Below the pieces are notes generated by a model, which worked only from the letters and a program-made list of their open reading frames with translations, did no database searches and was not told the DNA's origin. Positions 1 to 12,439 of a stretch of 64,000 nucleotides of DNA are shown piece after piece. The stretch comes from Colletes latitarsis. Taxonomy: Eukaryota > Arthropoda > Insecta > Hymenoptera > Colletidae. How positions within the stretch are numbered: the first letter of the stretch is position 1; every line of letters starts with the position of its first letter. A program made the translations under genes and the position numbers. Location of the stretch: positions 28,955,501 to 29,019,500 of the forward strand of contig NC_135137.1 in assembly GCF_051014445.1 (NCBI RefSeq), written 5' to 3'.

Positions 1-570
1 TCGTTGACTGATGGCAAATCGGCCCCCGCTAACTTTATACAGTCGGCTATAAATTTCATGGTAATGGCAAGCTCGCGAACTCTTTCCTGCGGGGAATAGA
101 TGCGAGTATTCGTTCCTATTTTCGCAAACAATACGATCGCGAATTACCGTGCAAGGGGCATCCAATCCTGTTGGGTATCACTTGACGCGTTCAGTGCCGG
201 TACAAAACCGTGCAATATTTAATTGCAAACTATGTACGTGACTTAAAATTTGTCTTGGTATGTTCGTAACCTGTCTAACATTCTTGAATCCTATTCAAAT
301 TTGTTACCTTCAGCATTTCAACTTGAGAATTAATCGTTTTAATTCCGCAGTGAAAAGACCTGTCGCTCATATTGTATGGATGACGTGGCAGTCAAAGTGT
401 TAAAGTGGCGAATTGAGGACACGAAAGTAAGAAGTTCTCATGAATATATGCTTCATTTGAATTTATTCACGAGTTATAGAGAGCTGAACATTAACAATTA
501 ATTTGTAAGAGTGCTATTATTGTGATATAACGCTTTGTATTAGGTCAGTAGGTCGAAATGATCGTATGTG
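1..570. other. AT-rich non-coding DNA, nothing recognised
   Basis: No open frame of useful length, no RNA gene and no repeat shared with the rest of the window was seen. The first 200 bases are less AT-rich than what follows. Confidence 0.5.
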
Positions 571-571
571 A

Positions 572-983
572 AATGTATTCTAAATGCAAGTAGCATAAGA
601 AATGATCACATAATAATACCATTTCTAATATACTTGAGAACATATACATGTAATAGTTAAAAACGTAATTTGTATTTCTTTCATTGGGGAAAAAAAATAT
701 CGAATGTATTTATCCAATAATATGAGAAAGAATAAATGATGAAACAATAGTAAAAATAATGAAAAATAATAAAAATAAAATAAATAATAAAAATAATGAA
801 AAAATAATAAAAATAAAATCAATAATAAAAATAATGAAAAAATAATAAAAATTCGTTCCGAGAGAAGGTCATACTAATTTATCGAGATGAATTACTAATT
901 AATAAACTTTGATAAACTATCATAGTGGAAGTGATAATGAGATTAGACACTCCTAACCGTGTGATTGATAGTATAATAGTACA
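572..983. repeat. Left copy of a duplicated segment flanking a TIR element
   Basis: This stretch is repeated at 2604-2940. Both copies run in the same order through AATGTATTCTAAAT, AATGATCACATAATAATACC, TTTCTTTCATTGG, GAAGGTCATACTAATTTATC and GTGTGATTGATAGTATAATA. The left copy carries an extra AT-only microsatellite of about 105 bp that the right copy lacks. The two copies bracket the TIR element at 1028-2599, and the right copy begins at that element's TATA flank. Confidence 0.85.
738..852. repeat. (AAT)n-like microsatellite
   Basis: The run is almost entirely AATAATAAAAATAAT-type sequence with occasional G. It is absent at the equivalent point of the duplicated segment near 2810, so it expanded or inserted after the duplication. 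Confidence 0.85.
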
Positions 984-1027
984 ATAGTTACAAAAGTTTT
1001 AAAAACTGATACATTTTGGTACATATA

Positions 1028-2599
1028 CAGGGTGTTCGGCCACCCTTGGGAAAAATTTTAATGGGGGATTCTAGAGGCCAAAATAAGACGAAAATCGAGA
1101 ATACCAATTTGTTGATGAAGGCTTCGTTAAACAGTAATTAACGTTTAAAGTTCCGACCATACTGAATTTTTTTCTCGAAAATGCGTAGGATTTCGGGGAT
1201 ATGTCTAATGACCAAAAATTATTGTAATTGACCCCAGAACCTAGAAACAATTTTTTTAAAACGATTTGAAATTTTTTTTCTTCGTCGCAAAATTTAGGCA
1301 CCGTACCCCCTGTCGATTTTTCTTAAAAATTCGTTTTTGATTTTTAATAATTTTATTTGACGCCCCACAGAAAAGTTGTCTAATACTTTTTTGTAGGTAC
1401 CCATGAGCTCTACTTCAGAAAAAAGTTTCATTGAAATATATTCACAATTGTAAGAGTTATGGCTGTTTGAAAATTGGACCATTTTTATGGGGTTTTTCTT
1501 ATTTTGCGGGGTCAAGGACCAACTTTTTGAATATTTTTACAATTTCTACACATTCTCCACCAAAATACGCGTAGTTTGCTTTTTTAAACATTAAAATTCT
1601 TCAATCAGTTCAGAAGTTATGGCATTTTAAAGATTCGCATGAAATTTCAGGGAAGCATTTCTGGCCTCAGATTAGATTTTCAATAAGGAATTTTTTTCTC
1701 GAAAGTGCGTAGGATTTCGGGGGTATATGTAATAACCAAAAATGATTGTAATTGACCCCAGAATCTGGAAATAATTTTTTCAGAACGATTTGAAATTTTT
1801 TTTTTTCTCCGAAAAATTTAGGCACCTACGCCCTGTCGATTTTTCTTAAAAATTCGTTTTTGATTTTTAATAATTTTATTTGACGCCCTACAGAAAAGTT
1901 GTCTAATACTTTTTTGTAGGTACCCATGAGCTCTACTTCAGAAAAAAGTTTCATTGAAATATATTCACAATTGTAAGAGTTATGGCTGTTTGAAAATTGG
2001 ACCATTTTTATGGGGTTTTTCTTATTTTGCGGGGTCAAGGACCAACTTTTCGAATATTTTTGTGATTTGTAAACATTCTCCACTAACATACGCGTAGTTT
2101 GCTTTTTTAAACATTAAAATCCTTTAATTCGTTCAGAAGTTATGGCATTCTAAAGATTCGCATGAAATTTCAGTGAAACATATCGACGTTATGGTCAGAC
2201 ATGAAATTTTCGGTAATGAATTTTTTTCTCGAAACTGAGTAGGATTTCGGGCGTATGTCTGTTGATCAAAAATGCTTGCAATTGACCCTTGCAACTAAAA
2301 ATAATTTTTGCAAGACGATTCGAAAGTCTTTTTTTTCACCCAAAATTTTCAACACATATTCGAATTTTTTTCTCGAAAGTGGGTAGGATTTCGGAAGTAT
2401 GTGTATTCACCAAAAATAATTGTAATTGACCCTCACAACCGAAAATAATTTTTCCAGAACGATTTGAAATTTTTGAATTTAATTGTTAATAACTTTTTAA
2501 CGAAGCCTCCATCAACAAATTGGTATTCTTGATTTTCGTCTTATTTTGGCCTCTAGAAACCTCTATTAAAATTTTTCCCAGGGGTGGCCAAATACCCTG
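1028..2599 (-). mobile_element. CAGGGTGTTCGGCCAC TIR element, copy A (1572 bp)
   Basis: The left end starts CAGGGTGTTCGGCCACCC and the right end finishes GGTGGCCAAATACCCTG. The outer ~105 bases form an imperfect terminal inverted repeat, flanked by TATA on both sides. Inside are unit repeats in one orientation, each with TTTTTTCTCGAAA, AGGATTTCG and TTGTAATTGACCC (near 1166, 1688, 2218 and 2365). The core-plus-unit module is present twice (about 1290-1680 and 1825-2210), which accounts for its ~525 bp excess over copy F. The second core keeps an ATG-started 87-codon frame on the minus strand (1826-2089); the first is shorter (1294-1515). No transposase is visible, so this is a non-autonomous element. 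TA targeting fits the Tc1/mariner group, but the superfamily is an inference. Confidence 0.88.
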
Positions 2600-2603
2600 T
2601 ATA

Positions 2604-2940
2604 AAATGTATTCTAAATACAACTACACGAATTATAAAAAAGATTTAGTACTATTTTGTATAAGAAATGATCACATAATAATACCATTTCTAATATTCTT
2701 GTGTACATATGCATTTCATAGTTAAAAACATACTTATATTTCTTTCATTGGTAAACAAATATCGAATGTATTTATCCAATAATATAAAAAAGAATAAACG
2801 ATGAAACAAATACGTTCCAAGAGAAGGTCATACTAATTTATCGAGATGAATTACTGACTAATAAACTTTGATAAATTGTCATAGTGGAAGTGATAATGAG
2901 ATTAGACAATCCTGACCGTGTGATTGATAGTATAATAATT
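2604..2940. repeat. Right copy of the duplicated segment flanking copy A
   Basis: This is homologous to 572-983 in the same orientation, without the AT microsatellite and with scattered substitutions. Its left limit is at the TATA bordering copy A, so the duplication boundary and the element boundary coincide. Confidence 0.85.
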
Positions 2941-5374
2941 ATTGAACGAAAGATCGATGCACTATTATCGAACGCATCGCACTGTTTCAATTTATTCGAA
3001 ATAATGACGGATTAGAAATTAATAAGAATTGCATAACAGTAACAAATAAATGTAGTTTGAATCGGCCTTTATAGGCAATACCTTAAAAAATCATAGATTT
3101 AACGATCGTGAAAAATTAGGAACAGCAAATAGATTTTATCCTGATAATTTGCTCGTATATCTGAGTTTACTAAACTTGGGGAACTATGATTAAAAATGCA
3201 ATATATTATACGTCGAAGCTCCTCGAAGTTCGTTCACTTGCCAATTAAATTTGTAGAAGTTTCTTGAAAATGCAACGTAGTTTACTAAGTTTTAACTTAT
3301 TTAGGCAAAGAACGTATGACATCCACACATGAAGAGAAGCTATCTTGAAGTATATAGATTATATTGGATAGATCTTATGTTGTGAATATGTTGTGACAGC
3401 AATCTAATTCAAGCTATTGAAGATGATGAATGATGATATTATTAATCCTTAAGTGGACTCTCAGTCTCAACTGACTTATTTTATTTAATGTTGATTTTTA
3501 CCAAATTGGTAAATGAAAATCAACTTTCCTTTAAAGCATTCAAAAAATAATGAACTAATGGAAGATTACATAAATTTTCAAATAATTACATTGATATATA
3601 TTAAATAATAATTCACTTAAGAGTTAAAAAATTGCAAGAGTTGTATTCAATGGTACTTGAAAAATGCAATATTATTAATATCATCTGAATACTATCCTAC
3701 ATTAGTATTGTTAGAAACGAAGTGGCAGATAAAATGGTTAAACAATTTGATAACTCTTACAAAACAGAAAATACAAGATCACTGGAATAAAGTATGAAAA
3801 TTCACAGTCCCTCTACGCTCATTTTCAATTAAAGAATTTTATATTCTCAAGAGAAGACCATATTGCTATTTTAAGAACTAGAACAGGCTACACAAAATTA
3901 CTCACTTGTGCATTAAGCGATATTAATAACAATTCTCCGATATGTGGAACGTACAACGCAAGAATTACTGTTAATCATCTCATCCTTCTGCTTTCATATT
4001 AATATTATTTATATTAATAATCATTTGAAACATTCTGAAGTACTATAGTTTTTGAAATTATTAAAACAAACTAAACTTTTTCAGAAGTTATAACTTGCAA
4101 TCAAGTGTTCCTTGAGACTGTAAACAATTGAAATTTATTTTCATAAAGGAAGAATTGAATGGGAGAGACACTTTCAAAGAAATTAAAAAAAAATTAATAG
4201 CTAGATACTAATTTAATTTAATGAAATACAATTTTATCCGTGCATAATAAACATCTCGTTATCTTGAACGGGTAATTTCTGGTCAACAATTATTTTAATA
4301 AAGATAGTTTTAGGCGTGTTTTGTATATGTACGTTGATCTCTTGAACAGGTAGACATTCGTTAGCAACTATGCTACCAAACAGAAAACAAAGCTTGATCA
4401 TGTTTCGCCGTAACATAAGCGCTGGTCTTTTGAGCAGCTATTAATTAATATATAATTTAATACTACAGGAACAAAGTATTAAACGCAACAATGTGGTAAA
4501 CTTTTCAAATGAACGAACACGAATTCTATTTCGAGTTGCTACATCAATAAATTAAAATCGAAACGAAATAATAAAAAGAGAGAAATAATAAAAATGATCG
4601 TAAAGCGTCAAATTTATAACTCTTCAAGCACCTCGTAAGTACAATTTTATACTTTTGCAAGTTCTCAAAAATTTGGTCGAAACTCTGACGATGTACTATG
4701 AAAATTTCTATTAACATAAGTTTACAAGTTAACAGTTTACCCAGCACTGTTACAGCTAAGCGGTTACAGGTAGTTTCAGGGCATACTTCGAGATAATTTT
4801 TAGGGCGGAACATATTTTCAGAAATGAACTATGACGTCGAGAGTAAAATTTACATTTCAGTCTTGGTCATTTTTTCAGCAGACAGTTTTCGCTTCTGCGG
4901 TATATGATTTTCAAGATTCCCTCCCCTGAAATTCCCGCTGTACTTTTTTAAGCCAAAATTTTCTAGTCGCATATTCCACACGTTGTAACACATACCGTTT
5001 CCGCTAACGAGGAAAAACCTTGGTGCGTGGAGCCCATTGCGTCAAAGATAAAAATTGGGCACACTCGCGCATATATTATTACTGCTAATTTTTCACTCGC
5101 GGCAGATTCTTATCTAAAAGATAGTTTTTCACGAAAATTTGCAGCTTCAAAGAATTCTCTTTTCAACGCGCGTTTGAAATATTTACAATTATCCAAACAA
5201 GTACAGTTTACAAAAATTTATTTACGTTTCGAAATAGACAGACTGTTTAAAGCAGTTTTATAGAAAATTGTATTCTTCCAATGATTTTAATCGTCTAATA
5301 GAAACACTTAAATATCTTCCTTGACTATTTCAATTATTAAAAATAATAAATATGTTCTCGTGTGACTTTTAGAC
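2941..5374. other. AT-rich non-coding DNA
   Basis: No gene is supported. Two minus-strand open frames of 60 codons (4234-4416) and 89 codons (4544-4813) begin with hydrophobic or cysteine-containing residues but match no family I know. Neither has a recognisable signal peptide plus precursor layout. I treat them as chance frames. Confidence 0.45.
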
Positions 5375-5891
5375 TTTCATATTCTATTCAAATAGTACTT
5401 AAGTGTTCAATCAAATTCTGGAAAAAGTGAAGAAAGAAAGAATGTTTCGTATTCTATTTAAATAATACTTAAGTGTTCAATCAAATTCTAGAAGAAGTAA
5501 CGAAAGAAAGTTTCGTATTCTACTTAGATAGTATTTAGGTGTTCAATCAAATTCTAGACAAAGTAAAGAAAGTTTCATATTCTATTTAAATAGTACTTAA
5601 GTGTTCAATCAAATTCTAGAAGAAGTAAAGAAAGAAAGTTTCGTATTCTATTTAGATAGTACTTAAATGTTCAATCAAATTCTAGAAAAAGTAAAGATAG
5701 TTTCGTATTTTATTTAAATAGTACTTAAATGTTCAATCAAATTCTAGAAGAAGTAAAGAAAGAAAGTTTCGTATTCTATTTAACAAGCATTTAAGTGTTC
5801 AATACAATTTTAGAAAAAATAAAGAAAGAAAGAATGTTTCGTATTCTATTTAAATAATACTTAACTGTTCAATCAAATTCTAGAAAAAATA
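5375..5891. repeat. Minisatellite, 8 units of about 62-70 bp
   Basis: Eight head-to-tail units each contain TTTCGTATTCTATTTAAATA, ACTTAAGTGTTCAATCAAA and TTCTAGAAGAAGTAAAGAAA, or close variants. Unit length alternates partly between longer forms ending GAAAGAAAG and shorter forms ending GAAAG, suggesting growth by duplicated pairs. Later units are slightly more diverged. Confidence 0.95.
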
Positions 5892-7909
5892 ATTTTTGAT
5901 AAACCTTAAATATAACGAGATTTCCTTAAATAACAATTTTCCACAATTTCATTGACTTGATCGATTGATGTGTAAAATGTCGAATAAAATAATTGTCGAT
6001 CTCGTCAAAGATGATCTGCTACATTTCATACGCAGTCTATTCGTATAAATAAATAACTATCAAAAAAAAGATGCTGGTGTCTTGATAAGCGTGTACAAAA
6101 TTAGTTCTACGATCCGCGTGTAGAATGTTTGCATTTCTTCTCGAGGTAATTTGTGTATAATAAATACAGAATCTCCGGCCACTGAAAACACAACACGCGC
6201 ATGATGCGACGTAAATATCTGCGACATAATATACGAGCAGCCGACGTTAATATTAAACAGTGTACCCTCGTTGCTTACGTTTCGCAAACGTGTTCAAATA
6301 AACGATCGCGATACCGATACCAGATTGTCCTAACGTTCGAGTACAAACTCTTCACCGTTATTCTAATCAAGTGTACAAATGGAAGGGGGCTGCGTTTTGC
6401 ATTTTGTGCGAGCTCTCGATCAGCGTCTGTATTAAATACTCCGTTAACGAGTATGACAATATTAATCGACAATCAAATTGTTTGCGTTTGTAGCTACATT
6501 TGTGAAATCACTCTGTTCATTACTGATGTCATACGTATTCATGATTCACTTTTGCTTTCGAATCTATTACTACAATATTTTACAATTGCTTTGAATATAT
6601 GATATATATGCATCAGAACTATTATTACTACCTTGTCGGTTGAAAAAATGGGTCATATTTAGTTATTTCAAATCATTTACTCATTTTGTTTTCTACTACA
6701 TCTAAATTTTTAGTAAAAAGTATTGAATATTCTGAAAATTTGGGGTGTCTGATTGTTTTAAAGAATCTCCCTGACGACAAGTGTATTTTTCTTTTTTTGA
6801 AACAAAAAAGAGAAAAACAAAAAAATTCTTAAATTGTATGAAACATACAAAATTCTAATTAGTTTTAAGGAGACCATTTTTTTACTGGTATTAAAATTTA
6901 TTTGAATCATATTTTAAGGCATGAAATTGAGATCTGAATAAGGGATATAGTATATTTTTAAAACTCTTTTTTATTAGATATAATGAATGAAATAAATGTT
7001 ATATTCACCAAACTAATCTTATTTTGCTTTTCTTTTAAACAAAACTACTTTTTTACTACAGGATATAGTAAATAAATACTTACTACATTTATAGATATTA
7101 CATAGTATATAATATTTCCAATATTCTTTTGTAAAAAAAAAAATTGTCACGCTTCAAATTGCTCGGCGCACAATGAAAAAGCTATCGCACCACGAAGAAT
7201 CGAATCCACACAAAGAAAGCTAAAAATTGATACAGAAACGTGATGTTTTCATTGTTCGAAAAATTCAATCAAACTGTCGGCACTCAGATAAGTGCTATTG
7301 GCGTTGCTAAAAAATAATTAAGTACGAGAAAATTGGATTCAAACAGGCGTACAAAAGTTTTATTGCAACGAACGTTTCGTCGAAACACGTGAATTAAATT
7401 CTTGACAACGCAATAAAACTTCTACTTACGATATTATTAGTTTGCCCGTTGTATTGAAAGTCACGTAACTGAACGGGCAATTCGAAACTAGTTTACCTAT
7501 ACTACGCACAAAACTATGTCCATCGATAACGAATAACATGCATTTAATACTCGTGACGATTTCGTACACGAAAGATCACTTTTAAAAATACAATAATTTT
7601 TCTGTGTATTATTCACACAAAAAAATAAACCTATATTCGTGGTTAAAAGTAAATTGTTAAAACTAACAATGTTTCAATAAATATATTTCCTTGTTGCTTC
7701 CATGGATATTCTTTTTTGATTTTCTTTTTAATAACATTAATTTTAACCGAAAACTTTCTTGCGTTTATTTGATTAAAATTCGATTACAGACAGCTCAAAA
7801 GTATTTCATAATTTGTAATATTATACAAAAATAACAATGTAATTATTTTTAGAAGAATTAATACGTAATTTTATTGTGAACAAAAATTTTTTTCTAATGA
7901 GTGCATATA
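5892..7909. other. AT-rich non-coding DNA
   Basis: The stretch 6060-6600 is somewhat richer in CpG and has open frames on both strands (6060-6287 minus, 6201-6602 plus, 6275-6472 minus). They overlap one another and resemble no known family. The rest is AT-rich with poly-A and poly-T tracts. Nothing functional is recognised. Confidence 0.45.
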
Positions 7910-9577
7910 CAGGGTGTTCGGCACCACTGGGAAAAATTTTAATGGGAGATTTTAGAGGCTAAAATAAAACGAAAATCGAGAATATCAATTTCTTGATTGA
8001 CGCTTCGTTAAAAAGTTATTGAAAAATTAAATTCAAAAGTTTCAAATTACTCTGGAAAAATTATTTTCTGTTGTAGGGGTCAGTTACAATCATTTTTGGT
8101 GAATTGACATATCTCCGAAATCTTGCTCAGTTTTAAGAAAAAAATTCATTACTGAAAATATAATGTCTGACCAGGAATATCCTACTTCGAAAAAAAAAAT
8201 TTCAAATCGTTCTAAAAAAAATATTCTCGGTTGCGGTAGTCAATTACGATCAATTTTGGTTATTAGACATAGCCTCGAAATCCTAACCATTTTCAAGAAA
8301 AAAATTCCTTACCGAAAATATAATTTCAGAGCAGAAATGTCACTTCAAAATTTCGTGCGAATCTTTGAAACACCATAACTTCTGAACGGATTGGTCGATT
8401 TTAATGTTTCAAAAAGCAAACTACGCGTATTTTGGTAGAGAATATGTACAAATCGCAAAAATATTCGAAAAGTTGGTCCTTGAGCCCGCAAAATGAGAGA
8501 AACCCCATAAAACTGGTCCAATTTTCAAACAGCCATAACTCTTACAATTGTGAATATATTTCAATGAAACTTTTTTCTGAAGTAGAGCTCATGGGCACCT
8601 ATAAAAAAGTATTAGACAATTTTTCTGTAGGGTGTCAAACAAAATTACTAAAAATGAAAAACGAATATTTAAGAAAAACTGACAGGGGGTAAGTGCCTAA
8701 ATTTTTCGAAAAAAAAAAAAAAATTTTTAATTCATTCTGAAAAAATTATTTTCGGTTGCGGGGGTCAGTTACAATCAATTTTGGTTATTAGACATAGCCC
8801 CGAAATCCTACCCACTTTCGAGAAAAAAATTCGAGAATGTGCTGAAAGTTTTGGGTGGAAAAAAAGACTTTCGAATCGTCTTGGAAAAATTATATTTAGT
8901 TACAGGGGTCAATTGCAAGCACTTTTGGTCAATAGACATAACCCCGAAATACTACTCAGTTTCGAGAAAAAAATTCATTACTGAAAATTTCATGTCTGAC
9001 CATAGCGTCGATATGTTTCACTGAAATTTCATGCGTATCTTTAAAACATCATAACTCCTGAACGGATTGGAGGATTTTAATGTTTGAAAAGGCAAATAAC
9101 GCGCATTTTGGTGAAGAATATGTAGGAATTCTAAAAATAATGAAAAAGTTGTTCCTTGACCCTGTAATGTGAGAAAAATCTCATAAAAATGGTCCAATTT
9201 TCAAATGACCATAACTCCTACAATAGTGAATATATTTCAATGAAACTTTTTTCTGAAGTAGAGCTCATAGATAGCTACAAAAAAGTATAAAACAACTTTT
9301 TTATAAGGCATCAAAAAAAATTACTACAAATCAAAAACGAATTTTTAAACAAAATCGACAGAGGGTAGGTACCCAAATTTTTCAGCAAAATTGAAAAGTT
9401 TCAAATCATTCTTGAAAAATTATTTTCGGTTGCGGGTGTCAATTACAATCATTTTTGGTGAATAGATATACCATCGAAATCCTACGCAGTTTCGAGAAAA
9501 AAATTCAGTAAGGTGGACAAATTTTTTAACGAAAACAAATTTTTCAAATCGTTCTGTATATGTTAATATATACCCTG
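7910..9577 (+). mobile_element. CAGGGTGTTCGGCCAC TIR element, copy B (1668 bp, right end degraded)
   Basis: The left end CAGGGTGTTCGGCACCAC follows TATA at 7906-7909. The element runs opposite to copy A: its core open frame (8432-8692, TTG at the first codon, ATG three codons later) is on the plus strand. Unit repeats appear near 8100, 8270, 8770, 8900 and 9430. A second core at about 9050-9370 is broken by stops. The right side lacks the usual TIR (GGCCTCTAGAATC, TTTTTCCCAGGGGTGG) and ends only in ATACCCTG after TATA-like sequence, so it is rearranged or very diverged there. Confidence 0.82.
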
Positions 9578-11678
9578 TGCAAGTGTCTAAATACAGTGAT
9601 ATTATAAAACCGTATATCATGCTTTAATTACTTATACAACAGTATTCGACCAAAATTCTAAATTATGAATCGAACTATCGAATAAGAGATATTTGTAGCG
9701 ACCACCAATTTTATCCAAACTTCCGGCGAATCGAAGAAACAAATTGGCCCGAATTTTCTGAACCGTACGATTTTCGAGAGCGGGAACATCAGCATTCCAA
9801 CTGGCGGAAAATTTTCGTGTTCGTTTCGCTTGCTCGAATTCTCGTCAAGTCGTACGCGACTGCACTTAAAGTGATTACAAAACTTCGCGCGCCCAGCCAA
9901 CGTGTTCTCTTCTGCATTTTTGGATGGAAGGTAAAGCCGCGCTAATTATTAAGCGGGGAGCGTATAAATGAATTAATTCTGATATGCTTAAGCACGCAAA
10001 ACGATTCCACCCGATGGGAGCAAGGGATTTTGATGGAAAAAATCTCTCTCCGACGAAACGACCCTAAAATCGAACAATTAATCATTTCGATTTCTAATAA
10101 TGAATTTAATTTCATCATTATACGGAAATATTTAACGCGACAGAGCTGTATTATGGCTTTTCGAGTCCTTTCGTAATAACTTTTTCAAGATTGCTTTAAG
10201 GGCATTTGTATCTAAAAATTTCACAATTTTTAATATAATAATTTGTCTTCTTGGCAATTGTTGCAATTTATGAAATGCATTCGTTGGTTCGATGGGGGAA
10301 AAAGAAATTCTTAAAATGATTGTATTGCAAAGTAAAACGGTGGAAATTATTTAAATAACAGATACGAGTACATTTAGTTCTTTAATTGATTTAATTATCG
10401 CAATATCGAAATAACCGCTATAAATTTTAATAAATATCCATAATTAATTTTACCACATTTACAGATGTTACGAGTTAATGTCCATTTGAAATTCGGTTTA
10501 TTTCGCGCAAAATGGTTCATCTCTGAAAAGGACAAATGGAATCGTGTATCCTCTCCATATAATAAGACAGAAAATAATAAAAGCAAATTTAATGTAACCT
10601 ATACAGACAGCATTATTTTGATCGACATTAAATTTCAATAAACAGAACCTTTGATGAAACTCTCGCAATAAAACAAAATGTACAAAATATTATGAAGTAA
10701 AAAGTGTTACTAGTTTCTGAGAAAACAGCTTCTGGCACTTTGTATTGCCTATTAATATTAGTACCATTATATTTCTCATAAAATTTGGGTAAAAAAGTAA
10801 AAAAATTTTTAGGTATTAATTTAGAATGCATCATATTGCTAAGAAACAGAATTTAATCAATTTTAAAGTCTTGTCTAAAAATATAAAGGCATTTTGAGCA
10901 AAATGGCACACAATATTGCACGTTCACTGTCAAATTTACGTTTTTATGCGTTACAAAGAAATCTGTGTAGTTTCTGTGTTGTATAAATATCATATCTTCA
11001 TATTCTGTACAAACTTGTTATAACAAATATTTTTGTGTATTTTACGTTACTGAATTTTATACTCTGCCTGCACAAACATTGTATATCCATGCCAAAGGAT
11101 ATACAATATTAAAAACTCCTGATCGCATATCGTTGTATTTTTATCCGGGTAGCATATCTATTCTGTAATATTTGATTTTTGTTATTGGAAAAGTTTGATA
11201 TTAAATTGAAAATATACACGAAAAAAAGTTATCTTTTAAATAACGAAATTATTCCTGAAGATCATATAAAATTTATCGGTAAGATTCCACATAGAAAATT
11301 ACAAAAATAATATCGAGTTACAGGGTTATTTCAATATATTACTTAAATTCGTCGAATAAAAATTGTGTAGATCTACATTATTCTTTGATAATAATTGTTA
11401 ATTCGCCCTAACACCATTATCGCATAAGATGATGTTGATCAGTTTATATTTGGTAAACAGTCGCATGCACTCGAGTTAATATCGACTCGTGCTTTCCTCA
11501 AAGGAGAAGTTTCAAATTTCAGTAGAGCTGCTAAGCTTCCACAAACCGCGGCTTTACTGGTCGGAAGTCAAATTCGAAGTTTTCATTCGCCACACTACGT
11601 CAAAATTCAGCGGTTCAACCAACTTGGTGCTGGTTCTCTTGGCGTGCAAATTTGACTGTAACGATTAACTCCTCTGGA
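9578..11678. other. AT-rich non-coding DNA with a small CpG-richer patch
   Basis: A modestly CpG-rich patch lies at about 9690-9960, with an 80-codon minus frame (9658-9900) of unknown kind. The rest is AT-rich. A segment at 10220-10315 recurs at 63040-63150 and is listed separately. No gene is seen. Confidence 0.45.
10220..10315. repeat. Dispersed repeat, first member
   Basis: It shares TCTTCTTGGCAATTGTTGCA-like sequence, then AATGCATTCGTTGGTTCGA and a purine run, with 63040-63150 in the same orientation. The family is unknown. Confidence 0.6.
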
Positions 11679-12350
11679 GTTCATCGATCTTTCACTCGAG
11701 AAGGAATTTGTGACATGATCATTGACTAAGAACTCATCTACGAAAATTGGAAACCACGATTGCAAAATTATGAAACTAAATTCTACACGAAATTAGTAAT
11801 CAAGATTGGGTATCGTAATAGAAAAAAAATGGAGCAAAAAATCAGGGGTAAATTATATATTTGGCGTAAAAATTGCACTATAATAATTATTCAAAGTTAA
11901 ATATCAAAGCTCATCGATCTTCTGCTTGAACTAAGAATTTGTGAAATGATTATTAATCAATAGTTTATCTTCTAAAGGAAATTAGAAACTACGATTGCAA
12001 AATTATGAAATTAAATTCTATACGAAATTATATGTGTATTTGGTGTAAAAATTGTACTATAATAATTATTCAAAGTCAAATATTAAAGTTCATCGATCTT
12101 CTGCTTGAACCAAGTTTTGTAAAATGATTATTAATCAATAGTTCGTCTTTTAACGAAGATTAGAAACAGCAATTGCAAAATTATGAAACTAAATTCTACA
12201 CGAAATTATATTTATATTTGGCGTAAAGATTGCACTGGAATAATTATTTCCCCCAAAGTTCATCGACCTTCTACTTGAACCAGGAATTTGTAAAATGATT
12301 ATCAATCAATAGTTCGTCTGCTAACGAAAATTAGCAACAACAATTGCACA
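11679..12350. repeat. Four diverged tandem units of about 170-230 bp
   Basis: GTTCATCGATCTTCTGCTTG-like starts occur near 11679, 11909, 12089 and 12259. Each is followed by AATTTGTGAAATGATTAT, TCAATAGTTCGTC, GATTGCAAAATTATGAAA and CTACACGAAATTA. Spacings are about 230, 180 and 170 bp; the first unit carries an extra piece. Substitutions are frequent, so the array is old. Confidence 0.9.
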
Positions 12351-12439
12351 ATAATAAAGGAAATTTGCCAATGTCGCGAATGTTTTACGACATTGAAAAT
12401 TCCATAAATTTCGAATAAACTGAGAAAAGTAGGCTACTA

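Noticed and set aside
1071..1301. Short frames in the TIR element units (also 8839-9024, 18068-18289, 35221-35406)
   Set aside because: They are translations of the non-coding unit repeat. Most copies are interrupted and starts vary, so they are not separate genes.
4234..4813. Two minus-strand frames resembling small secreted peptides
   Set aside because: There is no clear signal peptide followed by a processed peptide layout, no splice sites between them, and the composition is typical of AT-rich background.
5375..5891. Regular repeats as a possible CRISPR array
   Set aside because: The whole unit is repeated with no unique spacers, and the genome is eukaryotic; it is a minisatellite.
7140..7230. 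Possible tRNA-like GAATCGAATCC near 7195
   Set aside because: No cloverleaf partner stems could be formed around it.
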